A DNA stretch of 6,768 nt from the NCBI GenBank assembly GCA_012514445.1, contig JAAZAI010000300.1, forward strand, positions 1-6,768, in the 5' to 3' direction. This document shows positions 1-6,616 of this stretch, in pieces (the stretch's first letter is position 1; each line of letters begins with the position of its first letter). A model generated the notes under the pieces. That model had not been told where the DNA came from and ran no database searches. It worked only from the letters and a program-made list of their open reading frames with translations. The DNA comes from Lentisphaerota bacterium (GTDB lineage: Bacteria; Verrucomicrobiota; Kiritimatiellia; RFP12; UBA3636). The position numbers and the translations under genes are program-made.

Positions 1-76
1 TCGGAGATCGCGCCCTACCCCGAAATCATCGCCAAACGGGGAGTCTACGAGGTAGGGCGGGCTCTCCGAGCACGCC
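1..76. repeat. Imperfect inverted-repeat element
   Basis: Bases 1-19 pair with 51-69 as a 19-position stem with two mismatches. The solid blocks are TCGGAGA (1-7) with TCTCCGA (63-69), and GCCCTACC (12-19) with GGTAGGGC (51-58). The right side also folds alone: GGCG-g-GCTC, loop TCC, GAGC-a-CGCC at 56-76. No T-run follows, so a classical intrinsic terminator is not shown. The left arm may continue outside the window. It could be a dispersed palindromic repeat, a terminator for the upstream gene, or partly coding sequence. Confidence 0.45.
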
Positions 77-153
77 GCAGCGAAGCAGGGTCGGCCATAT
101 TGCGAATTGCTGCACACCCGCTACGCGGCGTTGACCGCAAGATGTCGCAATGA
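1..153 (+). CDS. Possible C-terminal end of an upstream gene (partial, unidentified)
   Basis: The first plus-strand frame is open from the window edge to a TGA at 151-153, giving 50 residues. The first 18 or so (beginning SEIAPYPEIIAKRGVYEV) look like ordinary protein, with mostly G or C at third codon positions. The later residues are rich in Arg and Ala and lie over an inverted-repeat element, as happens when a gene's end reads through intergenic repeats. The stop also falls inside the promoter of the next gene. I do not recognise the family, and no start is in the window. It could equally be a chance open frame in GC-rich intergenic DNA. Confidence 0.35.
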   Translation, partial: SEIAPYPEIIAKRGVYEVGRALRARRSEAGSAILRIAAHPLRGVDRKMSQ

Positions 154-159
154 TATACT
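131..159 (+). promoter_or_regulatory. Sigma70-type promoter with extended -10
   Basis: A -35 box TTGACC (131-136, five of six consensus bases) is separated by exactly 17 nt from a -10 box TATACT (154-159, five of six). TGA precedes the -10, giving the extended TGn element. Transcription would start near 166, leaving a leader of about 17 nt before the ATG at 183. Boxes, spacing and position all agree, so this is the best promoter in the window. Confidence 0.75.
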
Positions 160-182
160 AACAGCACAATCTGGGGGATGAC

Positions 183-1202
183 ATGGACGACATTAAATTT
201 GGTTTGATGGGGTGCGGCATCGTGGCGCACTACCGCCACCTTCCCGCCTTGCAAGGCATTGCGGGAATCCGCAGGGCCGCCCTCTATTCGCCCCGAATCG
301 CCTCCGCCCGCGAACTCGCCGCCGAATTCGGATTCGAAACCGCGACCGATGACGAATCCGCCTTCTGGGCCTCCAATCTCGATCTCGTCTCGATCACCTC
401 GCCCTCCGGCGCCCACCTCGCCAATCTCCGTTCCGCCGCCGACCACGGCGTCGACGTCATCTGTGAAAAGCCCCTCGCCGAGACGATGGAGGCCTGCGAC
501 GAAGCCCTTCAACTCGTGCGCAGCGCCGGAATCCGCGCGATGGTCGCGTTCTGCTACCGCTTCGGCGCCGTCTCGCGCAAAATCCGCGAACTTCTCTCCA
601 CCGGAGCCATCGGCAGTCCTCGCACGATGCGCCTCGTCTTCAACTGGGACTGCCGCGGGAAGTACCTCGACCTCGCCACGCACAAGCTCAACGAACGCCG
701 CGAAGGCCGCATGCGCGAAGGCGGCCCCTTCTTCGACTGCGGCGTCCACCTGATCGACATCGCTCGCTTCTGGACCGGCGCCGAGCCGATCCGCTGGCGC
801 GGCATTGGATCGTGGGCGGACGACTACGACGCCCCCGACCACGTCTGGGGACACCTCGACTTCTCCAACGGCATGCACGTCATGGCCGAGACCTCCATCT
901 CCTACGGCCATGTCTGCGCGAACCGCCTCATGGCCTACCGGTACGACATCATCGGCACCGACGGCGTCATCCGCTACGACAAGACCTCCTCCACGTTCGA
1001 ACTGCAAAACGCCCAGGGCGTCCAGACGTTCGCCTTCGCGGAGGAGAAGGACTTCGCCGAGATGTACCGGGCGATGTTCAAAGCCCGCAGCACCGGCGAC
1101 TTCTCGGGCGTGCCGATGCTGGAGGACGGCGCGATCGCGACAAAGATCGCGCTCGCCATAACCCGCGAGGCGATGGCCGAACGCCCGGGCAGCCCGTCGT
1201 AG
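183..1202 (+). CDS. Gfo/Idh/MocA-family NAD(P)-dependent oxidoreductase
   Basis: A 339-residue cytoplasmic protein, the usual length for this family, whose members oxidise or reduce sugars, inositols and related polyols with a nicotinamide cofactor. The N-terminal Rossmann fold starts at once with GLMGCGIVAHYRHLPAL (residues 7-23). The family's EKP motif, with its catalytic lysine, is at 95-97 (CEKPLAE). The C-terminal domain carries the GGPFFDCGVHLID signature at 180-192, where D185 and H189 are the expected substrate/catalytic pair. No signal peptide or membrane segment is seen. The ATG at 183 is chosen because it is preceded by a G-rich stretch (GGGGGA, 173-178) and lies 24 nt after a good -10 box. 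The gene stands alone, convergent to ilvD, and its stop sits in a hairpin. The substrate cannot be read from the sequence; sugar dehydrogenase or inositol dehydrogenase-like are both possible. Confidence 0.9.
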   Translation: MDDIKFGLMGCGIVAHYRHLPALQGIAGIRRAALYSPRIASARELAAEFGFETATDDESAFWASNLDLVSITSPSGAHLANLRSAADHGVDVICEKPLAETMEACDEALQLVRSAGIRAMVAFCYRFGAVSRKIRELLSTGAIGSPRTMRLVFNWDCRGKYLDLATHKLNERREGRMREGGPFFDCGVHLIDIARFWTGAEPIRWRGIGSWADDYDAPDHVWGHLDFSNGMHVMAETSISYGHVCANRLMAYRYDIIGTDGVIRYDKTSSTFELQNAQGVQTFAFAEEKDFAEMYRAMFKARSTGDFSGVPMLEDGAIATKIALAITREAMAERPGSPS

Positions 1203-1221
1203 CGGGTTGGTACCCCGCTAC
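1199..1221. repeat. Hairpin over the oxidoreductase stop codon
   Basis: GTAGCGGG (1199-1206) pairs with CCCGCTAC (1214-1221) around a 7-nt loop. Without the TTG at 1207-1209 the site would be the perfect palindrome GTAGCGGGGTACCCCGCTAC, so it looks like a decayed copy of one. The TAG stop (1200-1202) lies in the left arm. No T-tract follows, so a Rho-independent terminator of the classical kind is not supported, though a blocking hairpin at a convergent junction is possible. Confidence 0.6.
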
Positions 1222-1384
1222 CGTCGCGCGCCTCGGCAGTACCGACGCGGCTACGACGCGTCGCCCACTCGAATGGCCGCGCCATTCGCCTCGGATCTCA
1301 CGCAGCTCTGGACGGCGGCAGTACTGCCGCCTGCGGGCACACCCACACACTCCATCCCCTGAATGGCACGCCATTCGAAGCGGG
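1203..1384. repeat. Convergent intergenic region packed with palindromes
   Basis: The 182 bp between the convergent oxidoreductase and ilvD stops contain, in order: the end of the 1199-1221 hairpin; TCGG-CAGTA-CCGA (1233-1245); CGACGCG/CGCGTCG with a 7-nt loop (1243-1263); CGAATGGC/GCCATTCG with a 3-nt loop (1270-1288); the perfect 18-bp palindrome GGCGGCAGTACTGCCGCC (1314-1331); and GAATGGC/GCCATTC with a 2-nt loop (1361-1376). The word CGGCAGTAC occurs twice (1234-1242, 1316-1324) and GAATGGC/GCCATTC twice, so these are related units. The pattern resembles REP-type intergenic repeats. No gene was found here. Confidence 0.7.
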
Positions 1385-3049
1385 CTACTGCAACGTGGCG
1401 CCCGAGCTGGCGTTGCCGACGAGATGCGAATAGCGGCGCAGCCATCCCGAGGTGGCGCGCGGGGTCCACGGCTTCTGCGCGGCGCGGCGCTTGCCGAGCG
1501 TCGCCTCGTCGAGCTTCACGTCGAGCGTCCGTCCGGGGATGTCGATCACGAGGGTGTCGCCATCCTGGAGCAGCCCGATCACGCCGCCTTCAGCCGCTTC
1601 GGGAGAGACGTGGCCGATGCAGGCGCCGCGCGTGCCGCCGGAGAAGCGGCCGTCGGTGATGAGCGCGACGGACTCGCCAAGCCCGGCGCCCATGATGTAG
1701 GACGTGGGGGCGAGCATCTCCTGCATGCCGGGGCCGCCCTTCGGGCCTTCGTAGCGGATGACCACCACGTGGCCTGGCTTGACCTTGCCGGCGAGGATGC
1801 CCTCGCAGGCCTCCTCCTGGGAGTCGAAGCAGATCGCCTTGCCCTCGAACTTCAGCATGGACGGTGCGACGCCGGCCTTCTTGACGACGGCGCCCTGCTC
1901 GGCGAGGTTGCCGTGGAGGATCGTGAGGCCGCCGTCCTTCGAATAGGCGTTCTCCACCGTGCGGATGACCGCGTCGTTCTTCACCTCGGCCTTCGCGACG
2001 ATCTCGCCGATCGTCAGGCCGCTCACGGTCTTGCAGGAGAGGTCGAGCAGCCCGGGAATGCCGGCGATGCGCTTGAGGATGGCCGAAATGCCGCCCGCGG
2101 CGTCCACGTCCTCCATGTGATAGGAGCAGGACGGCGCGACCTTGCAGACGTTGGGGCACTTGCGCGAGATCGCGTTGATGCGGTCGAGGTCGTAGGCGAC
2201 GCCCGCCTCGTGGGCGATGGCGAGCGTGTGCAGGACGGTGTTGGAGCTGCCGCCCATGGCCATGTCGAGCGCGAAGGCGTTGTCGATCGAGGCGAGCGTG
2301 ACGAGTTCGCGCGGCAGCGGCCCCTGGGCGCGCGCCATCTCGACGGCGCGGCGCGCCGCCGTCTTCCACAGCTCGCGCCGGGCGGGGTCGTCCGCGAGGA
2401 TGGAGCCGTTGCCGGGCAGCGCGAGGCCGATCGCCTCGCAGAGGCAGTTCATGGAGTTCGCGGTGAACATGCCGGAGCAGGAGCCGCAGCCGGGGCACGA
2501 GGACTCCTCCACCCGTTCGAGCTGCGCGGCGTCGATCTTGCCGTTGTTGAATTCCGCGACGCCCTCGAAGACCGAGATCAGATCCATCGGCTTTCCATCG
2601 AGCTTGCCGGCGCGCATCGGACCGCCGCTGGAGAAGATCGTGGGGATGTTGGCGCGCAGCGCGCCCATGACCATCCCCGGAACGATCTTGTCGCAGTTGG
2701 GGATGCAGATCAGCGCGTCGAAGCAGTGCGCTCGCACCATGGATTCGACGCAGTCGGCGATCAGATCGCGGCTGGGCAGGGAGTACTTCATGCCGCCATG
2801 GCCCATCGCGATGCCGTCGCAGATGCCGATGGTGTTGAACTCGAAGGGGACGCCCCCCGCGGCTCGGATCTCCTGCTTGATGAACTCCGCCACCTTGTTC
2901 AAATGGACGTGTCCGGGGATGATCTCGACGAACGAGTTGCAGACGCCGATGAACGGCTTGCGCAGGTCGTCCTTCTTGACGCCCGTGGCGTAGAGCAGGC
3001 TGCGGTGGGGGGCGCGTTCAAAACCTTCCTTGATCATGTCGCTGTTCAT
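1385..3049 (-). CDS. ilvD: Dihydroxy-acid dehydratase
   Basis: A 554-residue enzyme that dehydrates 2,3-dihydroxy-isovalerate and 2,3-dihydroxy-3-methylvalerate to the 2-keto acids, the third common step of valine and isoleucine synthesis; it also feeds leucine and pantothenate. Motifs seen: FEFNTIGICDGIAMGHGGM (69-87), the Fe-S ligand regions IPNCDKIVPG (C119) and CPGCGSCSGMFTANSMNC (C185-C202), VAPSCSYHMEDVDAAGG (304-320), YEGPKGGPGMQEM (433-445) and ALITDGRFSGG (462-472). It reads PGHVHL at 45-50, as in the E. coli enzyme, where [2Fe-2S]-type family members have PCNxHL. That suggests, but does not prove, the oxygen-sensitive [4Fe-4S] form. The start is set by GGAG (3060-3057) 7 nt before the ATG and by the MNSDMIKEGFERAPHRSL opening typical of ~555-residue members. 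It follows nifS by 56 bp and is probably last in the operon. No ilvC, ilvB or leu genes are in view. Confidence 0.96.
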   Translation of the reverse strand: MNSDMIKEGFERAPHRSLLYATGVKKDDLRKPFIGVCNSFVEIIPGHVHLNKVAEFIKQEIRAAGGVPFEFNTIGICDGIAMGHGGMKYSLPSRDLIADCVESMVRAHCFDALICIPNCDKIVPGMVMGALRANIPTIFSSGGPMRAGKLDGKPMDLISVFEGVAEFNNGKIDAAQLERVEESSCPGCGSCSGMFTANSMNCLCEAIGLALPGNGSILADDPARRELWKTAARRAVEMARAQGPLPRELVTLASIDNAFALDMAMGGSSNTVLHTLAIAHEAGVAYDLDRINAISRKCPNVCKVAPSCSYHMEDVDAAGGISAILKRIAGIPGLLDLSCKTVSGLTIGEIVAKAEVKNDAVIRTVENAYSKDGGLTILHGNLAEQGAVVKKAGVAPSMLKFEGKAICFDSQEEACEGILAGKVKPGHVVVIRYEGPKGGPGMQEMLAPTSYIMGAGLGESVALITDGRFSGGTRGACIGHVSPEAAEGGVIGLLQDGDTLVIDIPGRTLDVKLDEATLGKRRAAQKPWTPRATSGWLRRYSHLVGNASSGATLQ

Positions 3050-3070
3050 GGGAATTCTCCAATTTTCCTT

Positions 3071-3090
3071 GTCGCGATCGTAGTCGCGAC
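3071..3090. repeat. Stem-loop between nifS and ilvD
   Basis: GTCGCGA (3071-3077) and TCGCGAC (3084-3090) form a perfect 7-bp stem around a 6-nt loop in the 56-bp gap between the nifS stop and the ilvD ribosome binding site. On the minus strand it is followed by AAGGAAAATT rather than a T-run, so it is not a classical terminator. It could stabilise or mark a processing point in the shared mRNA, reduce readthrough into ilvD, or be another copy of the intergenic palindromes. Confidence 0.5.
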
Positions 3091-3105
3091 CTTTGTGGAT
3101 ACGTG

Positions 3106-4266
3106 TCACTTGACGAAGGGCGAGAGCTTGCGAAGCTTGTCGACGACGCCCGGCACGACGGCCAGGACGCGAACGACGTCCGACTCGGTGTTGTACTTGC
3201 TGAAGCTGAAGCGGATGGAGCCGTGGACGGCCGTGAAGGGCACGCCCATGGCGCGGATGACGTGCGAGGGCTCGAGCGAGCCCGAGGTGCAGGCGGAGCC
3301 CGAGGAGGCGCAGATGCCCGCGTCGCTCAGGTGGTAGAGGATCGCCTCGCCCTCGATGTATTCGAAGCTGATGTTGAGCGTGTTCGGCAGGCGCATCCGG
3401 CGCGAACCGTTGACGATCGCGTCCGGGCACTTGAGCAGACCCGCCTCGAGGCGGTCGCGCATCGCGGCGATCCGCGGGATGTCGTCGCGCATTTCGTCCA
3501 TCGCCAGTTCCGCCGCCTTGCCGAGTCCGACGATGTACGGCACGTTCTCGGTGCCGGCGCGCAGTCCGCGCTCCTGATGGCCACCCCGCAGGAACGGCTT
3601 CAGGCGCGTGCCGCGCCGGATGTAGAGCGCGCCGACGCCTTTCGGGGCGTGCAGCTTGTGGCCGGAAAGCGACAGCATGTTCACCGGGACGCGGGACATG
3701 TCCACCTCGGCGAGCTTGCCGACGGCCTGGACGGCGTCCGTGTGGAACACGGCGCCGGCCGCCAGAGCCTTCTCCGCGGCGACCTGGATCGGGAAGACGA
3801 CCCCGGTCTCGTTGTTCGCCCACATCATCGAAACGAACTTCGGGCCCGGCGTGGCCAGCGCCGCGCTGTACGCGTCGATGTCGAGCGTGCCATCGGCCAT
3901 CACGCCGACTTCGATCACGCGGTAGCCGCGGTCGCGCAGCTCCCGGCAGGGCTGGAGCACCGCCGGATGCTCGACGCGCGTCGTGATGATCGTCGTGTCG
4001 CGCCCGAGCCGTTCGACCGCGCCGAAGATCGCCATGTTGTCGGACTCGCTGCCGCAGCTCGTGAAGACGATCTCCGAAGGAGCGGCGTGGATCAGCGCGG
4101 CGACCTTTTCGCGCGCCCGCTCGAGATCCGCGTGAATCGCCCCGCCGAAGGCATGCATGCTCGAGGCGTTGCCGTACCGCTCCGTGAAGAACGGCAGCAT
4201 CGCCTCGACCACTTCGGGCGCGACCTTCGTCGTGGCGTTGTTGTCCAGATAGACGACGGGGTTCAT
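3106..4266 (-). CDS. nifS: NifS-type cysteine desulfurase
   Basis: A 386-residue PLP-dependent enzyme that takes sulfur from L-cysteine as a persulfide, releases alanine, and hands the sulfur to the NifU scaffold. The N-terminus VYLDNNATTKVAPEVVEAM is typical of the group. H100 (RVEHPAV), D177 and Q180 (FHTDAVQAVGK) and K204 (SLSGHKLHAPKG), which forms the PLP Schiff base, are present. The persulfide cysteine is C326 in CASSGSACTSGS, and RAGTEN is at 236-241. The FTSCGSESDN segment (68-77) and the S-G-S-A-C loop place it in the class I NifS/IscS group, and the neighbouring nifU favours NifS. The start is the ATG at 4266, which overlaps the nifU stop as ATGA and has GGGAGG (4276-4271) 4 nt upstream, so translation is probably coupled to nifU. 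Length is normal for the family. Confidence 0.95.
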   Translation of the reverse strand: MNPVVYLDNNATTKVAPEVVEAMLPFFTERYGNASSMHAFGGAIHADLERAREKVAALIHAAPSEIVFTSCGSESDNMAIFGAVERLGRDTTIITTRVEHPAVLQPCRELRDRGYRVIEVGVMADGTLDIDAYSAALATPGPKFVSMMWANNETGVVFPIQVAAEKALAAGAVFHTDAVQAVGKLAEVDMSRVPVNMLSLSGHKLHAPKGVGALYIRRGTRLKPFLRGGHQERGLRAGTENVPYIVGLGKAAELAMDEMRDDIPRIAAMRDRLEAGLLKCPDAIVNGSRRMRLPNTLNISFEYIEGEAILYHLSDAGICASSGSACTSGSLEPSHVIRAMGVPFTAVHGSIRFSFSKYNTESDVVRVLAVVPGVVDKLRKLSPFVK

Positions 4267-5117
4267 GGCGCCTCCCTTTCCTCGACCACCACCAAGGTCG
4301 GCAGCACGAACTCGCGCAGCTTGGCCTCGACGAGCGATTTTCGCGTGAAGCTCGACGACGCGCACCCCGCGCAAACGCCGCGGAAGGCGATCACCACCTC
4401 GTCGCCGCGCACGTCGATGAGCTCGAGGTCGCCGCCGTCGCGCTTGAGGATGGGCCGGATCTCGCGCTCGACGATCTCCTCGATCTTCTTGATCTTCTGA
4501 ATCTGGGTCATCGGGCGGGCCGTCGGCGCCGCCGCCTCGGCCGGTTTCGCCTCGGCGACGATCTTGTCGATGATCGCCTGGATGTCGTCCTTGCAGCCGC
4601 CGCACGCGCCGCCCGCCTTGCAGAAATTCGTCACCTGCTCGAGGGTGGTCAGCTTGTTCTCGCGGACGACGCGGACGATCTCGGACTCGTGGACGTCGAA
4701 GCAGTGGCAGATCACGGGATCGTCGCTGATGGAGCGCGTCGTGGTCTCTCCGGTCTCGTAGTTGTGGATGGCCGCCTCGAGCGCCTCGCGCCCCATGACG
4801 GAGCAGTGCATCTTCTGCTCGGGAAGACCGCCGAGGAACTCGGCGATGTCCTGGTTCGTCACCTTCTTGGCCTCTTCAAGCGTCATGCCCTTGACCATTT
4901 CGGTGAGCGCCGAGGAAGACGCGATGGCGGAGGCGCAGCCGAACGTCTGAAACTTGACGTCCGCGATGCGCTTGTCCGCGTCCAGCTTGAACATCAGCGT
5001 GAGGGCGTCGCCGCAGGCGAGCGCGCCCACCTGCCCCACCCCGTCCGGATTCTCGATCTTGCCGACGTTCCGGGGATTGTGAAAATGATCCAGCACCTTG
5101 TCCGTGTAGTCCCACAT
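4263..5117 (-). CDS. nifU: NifU, three-domain Fe-S cluster scaffold
   Basis: A 284-residue modular scaffold on which clusters are assembled from NifS sulfur and then passed to apo-enzymes. Domain 1 (about 1-125, IscU-like) has the three cluster cysteines C35 (ALACGDAL), C61 (FQTFGCASAIASSSALTEM) and C105 (KMHCSVMGREAL). Domain 2 (about 135-185, BFD-like) holds a permanent [2Fe-2S] cluster, with C137 and C139 (ICHCF) and C172 and C175 (GACGGC). Domain 3 (about 204-284, Nfu-like) has the C249-x-x-C252 pair. The Ala/Pro-rich stretch at 188-202 is a linker. Cysteine layout and the MWDY start match Azotobacter NifU closely. The start is supported by AGGAGG (5131-5126) 8 nt upstream. The gene begins 16 bp after the ugd stop and overlaps nifS by 4 bp. 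No nitrogenase genes are seen, so a general housekeeping role is more likely than nitrogen fixation. Confidence 0.96.
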   Translation of the reverse strand: MWDYTDKVLDHFHNPRNVGKIENPDGVGQVGALACGDALTLMFKLDADKRIADVKFQTFGCASAIASSSALTEMVKGMTLEEAKKVTNQDIAEFLGGLPEQKMHCSVMGREALEAAIHNYETGETTTRSISDDPVICHCFDVHESEIVRVVRENKLTTLEQVTNFCKAGGACGGCKDDIQAIIDKIVAEAKPAEAAAPTARPMTQIQKIKKIEEIVEREIRPILKRDGGDLELIDVRGDEVVIAFRGVCAGCASSSFTRKSLVEAKLREFVLPTLVVVEEREAP

Positions 5118-5133
5118 GGCTTGTTCCTCCTGG

Positions 5134-6518
5134 CTAGTTTCTCTCGAAATGCGATTTCGGCTCGATGCCGATGGCGTAGACGTGGAATCCCAGCGCGTAG
5201 AGCGCCGAATGGTCGAGGCAGTTTCGCCCGTCGAAGACGAACGCCGGCTTGCGCATGGCCGCGTAGATGCGCTTCCAGTCCAGTTCGCGGTACTGGCGCC
5301 AGTCCGTCATCACGGCCACGGCGTCCGCGCCGCGAGCCGCCGCGTACGGATCCGCCCGAAGCCCACGCGGTCCCCGAGCGCGGCGAGGTCCGCCTTGGCG
5401 TTGGCGATGGCGTGGGGGTCGGTGACGACGAGGTCCGCGTGCTCGTCGGCGAGGAGCTTCGCGACGGTCAGCGCCGGTGTCTCGCGCGTGTCCGAGGTGT
5501 CCGCCTTGAAGGCGAAGCCGAAGAGCGCGATGCGTTTTCCGGCCACCGTGTTGAACATCGCCTCGAGCATCGTCCGCACGAAGCGGTTCTGCTGATGCGC
5601 GTTCATCTCGACGACCGTGCGCCAGTAGTCGGCGGCCTCCTGGAGGCCCTGCGATTCGCACATGTAGACGAGGTTGAGGATGTCCTTCTTGAAGCAGGAG
5701 CCGCCGAAACCGACGCCCGCCTTCAGGAACTTGGGGCCGATGCGGCTGTCCGCGCCGATCGCGCGGGCGACCTCCGCGACGTTCGCGCCCGTCTTCTCGC
5801 ACAGCTCGGTGAGCGCGTTGATCGAGGAGATGCGCTGCGCGAGAAACGCGTTCGCCGCGATTTTCGAAAGCTCGGAGGACCAGACGTTCGTCGTCAGAAT
5901 CCGTTCGCGCGGGATCCAGGAGGCGTAGATGTCCACCACCGCCTCGCGCGCGGCGAGTCCGGCGGGCGTCTCGTTGGAGCCGATCAGCACGCGGTCCGGG
6001 CACTCCAGGTCCGCGATGGCCGTGCCCTCGGCGAGGAACTCGGGGTTCGAAAGCACTTCGAAGAGGACGCCCGGCTCGCCCGAAGAGAGGACGCGCTGCA
6101 TGGCCGCGGCCGTGCGGACCGGCAGCGTGGACTTCTCGACGACGATGGTGTCGTGCTTGGCGCAGGCCTTGATCTGGCGGGCGGTCTTCTCCCAATACTG
6201 GAGGTCGGCCGCCCGACCGGCACCCTGGCCGAAGGTCTTCGTCGGGGTGTTCACCGCCACGAAGATCACGTCCGCCTCGGCGATGGCCTTGTCGACATCG
6301 GTTGAAAAGAACAGGTTGCGATTGAGCGTCTCCCGGACCACCTCCTGGAGGCCGGGCTCGTAGATTGGAAGCTCGTCCGACTGCCAGGCGGCGATGCGAT
6401 TGGCGTTGACATCCACGACGACGACCCTGCGGTCCGGGCACTTCCGGGCGATCATCGCCATGGTGGGCCCGCCGACGTAGCCGGCGCCGATGCAAAGGAT
6501 GTTGGTCAGCTTCTTCAT
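5134..6518 (-). CDS. ugd: UDP-glucose 6-dehydrogenase, interrupted by an apparent frameshift
   Basis: Oxidises UDP-glucose to UDP-glucuronate with two NAD+, a precursor for surface polysaccharides and other UDP-sugars. From the ATG at 6518 the first frame gives the NAD-binding GAGYVGGP (11-18), the VNTPTKTFG loop (89-97), EKSTLPVR (128-135), LSNPEFLAEGTAI (156-168), SSELSKIAANAFLAQRISSIN (214-234, K219) and the catalytic C275 in GFGGSCFKKD (270-279). These match the animal-type enzyme unusually well. After F387 (5360-5358) this frame becomes nonsense and stops at 5310. The expected C-terminal UDP-binding end (DPYAAARGADAVAVMTDW through KPAFVFDGR to a TAG at 5134) continues in the -1 frame from about 5352. 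Restoring one base gives 461 residues, a normal length. The start has GAGGAG (6535-6530) 11 nt upstream. Either an assembly error or a real inactivating or attenuating mutation is possible. Confidence 0.9.
5351..5364 (-). other. Frameshift site in ugd
   Basis: On the coding strand the site reads GGGCTTCGGGCGGA. Reading ttc-ggg-cgg leads to the early stop, while reading gcg-gat-ccg-tac, one base back, gives A-D-P-Y and the conserved C-terminus. Adding one G to the GGG run at 5357-5355 would give V-G-F-G-A-D-P-Y with no other change. No canonical X-XXY-YYZ slippery heptamer is seen, so programmed -1 slippage is not favoured. A short G run is a common place for a missed base. Confidence 0.8.
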
Positions 6519-6553
6519 CTTGGGGTGGTCTCCTCGCGTGTTGAGATTCGAAG

Positions 6554-6582
6554 AGAGTACCCGAAACGGAGCTCTTTTGCAA
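6554..6582 (-). promoter_or_regulatory. Candidate promoter of the ugd-nifU-nifS-ilvD operon
   Basis: On the minus strand TTGCAA (6582-6577, four of six consensus bases) is followed after 17 nt by TACTCT (6559-6554, three of six, with the conserved TA and final T). Transcription would start near 6547, leaving a leader of about 29 nt containing the GAGGAG ribosome site. The spacing and place are right but the boxes are weak. No better promoter is seen in the short gaps inside the cluster. Confidence 0.35.
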
Positions 6583-6616
6583 GTCTCGGAAAGAGGCCGA
6601 ATTTCGGTCCGTCGCC

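Noticed and set aside
1314..1376. Rho-independent terminators for the convergent genes
   Set aside because: The hairpins are strong, but none is followed by a run of T on either strand, so they are described as palindromic repeats with possible terminator function only.
812..3337. 841-codon open frame on the plus strand, antisense to ilvD
   Set aside because: It is rich in Arg, Ala, Gly, Asp and His with no recognisable motif, and it runs across a palindromic intergenic region and opposite a clear ilvD. It is a GC-rich antisense shadow.
1385..3823. 812-codon minus-strand frame suggesting a longer ilvD or a fusion
   Set aside because: The ~258 residues before MNSDMIKEGF are Arg/Gly/Pro-rich readthrough of nifS in the wrong frame. 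The true start at 3049 has a ribosome site and the expected N-terminus.
3103..4500. 465-codon plus-strand open frame opposite nifS and nifU
   Set aside because: The low-complexity Arg/Asp/Val/His composition is typical of the complement of GC-rich genes, and the minus strand holds complete, motif-rich nifS and nifU.
3106..4605. Extended nifS reading from 4605
   Set aside because: The first 113 residues are an out-of-frame reading of nifU. The ATG at 4266 has GGGAGG upstream and gives the conserved NifS N-terminus.
5351..5364. Programmed -1 ribosomal frameshift in ugd
   Set aside because: No X-XXY-YYZ slippery heptamer or obvious downstream stimulatory hairpin was recognised, and ugd families are not known to use one. 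A missing base is simpler.
4689..6305. 538-codon plus-strand open frame opposite nifU and ugd
   Set aside because: Antisense shadow with no domain signature. It is open across the ugd frameshift only because GC-rich complement frames lack stops.
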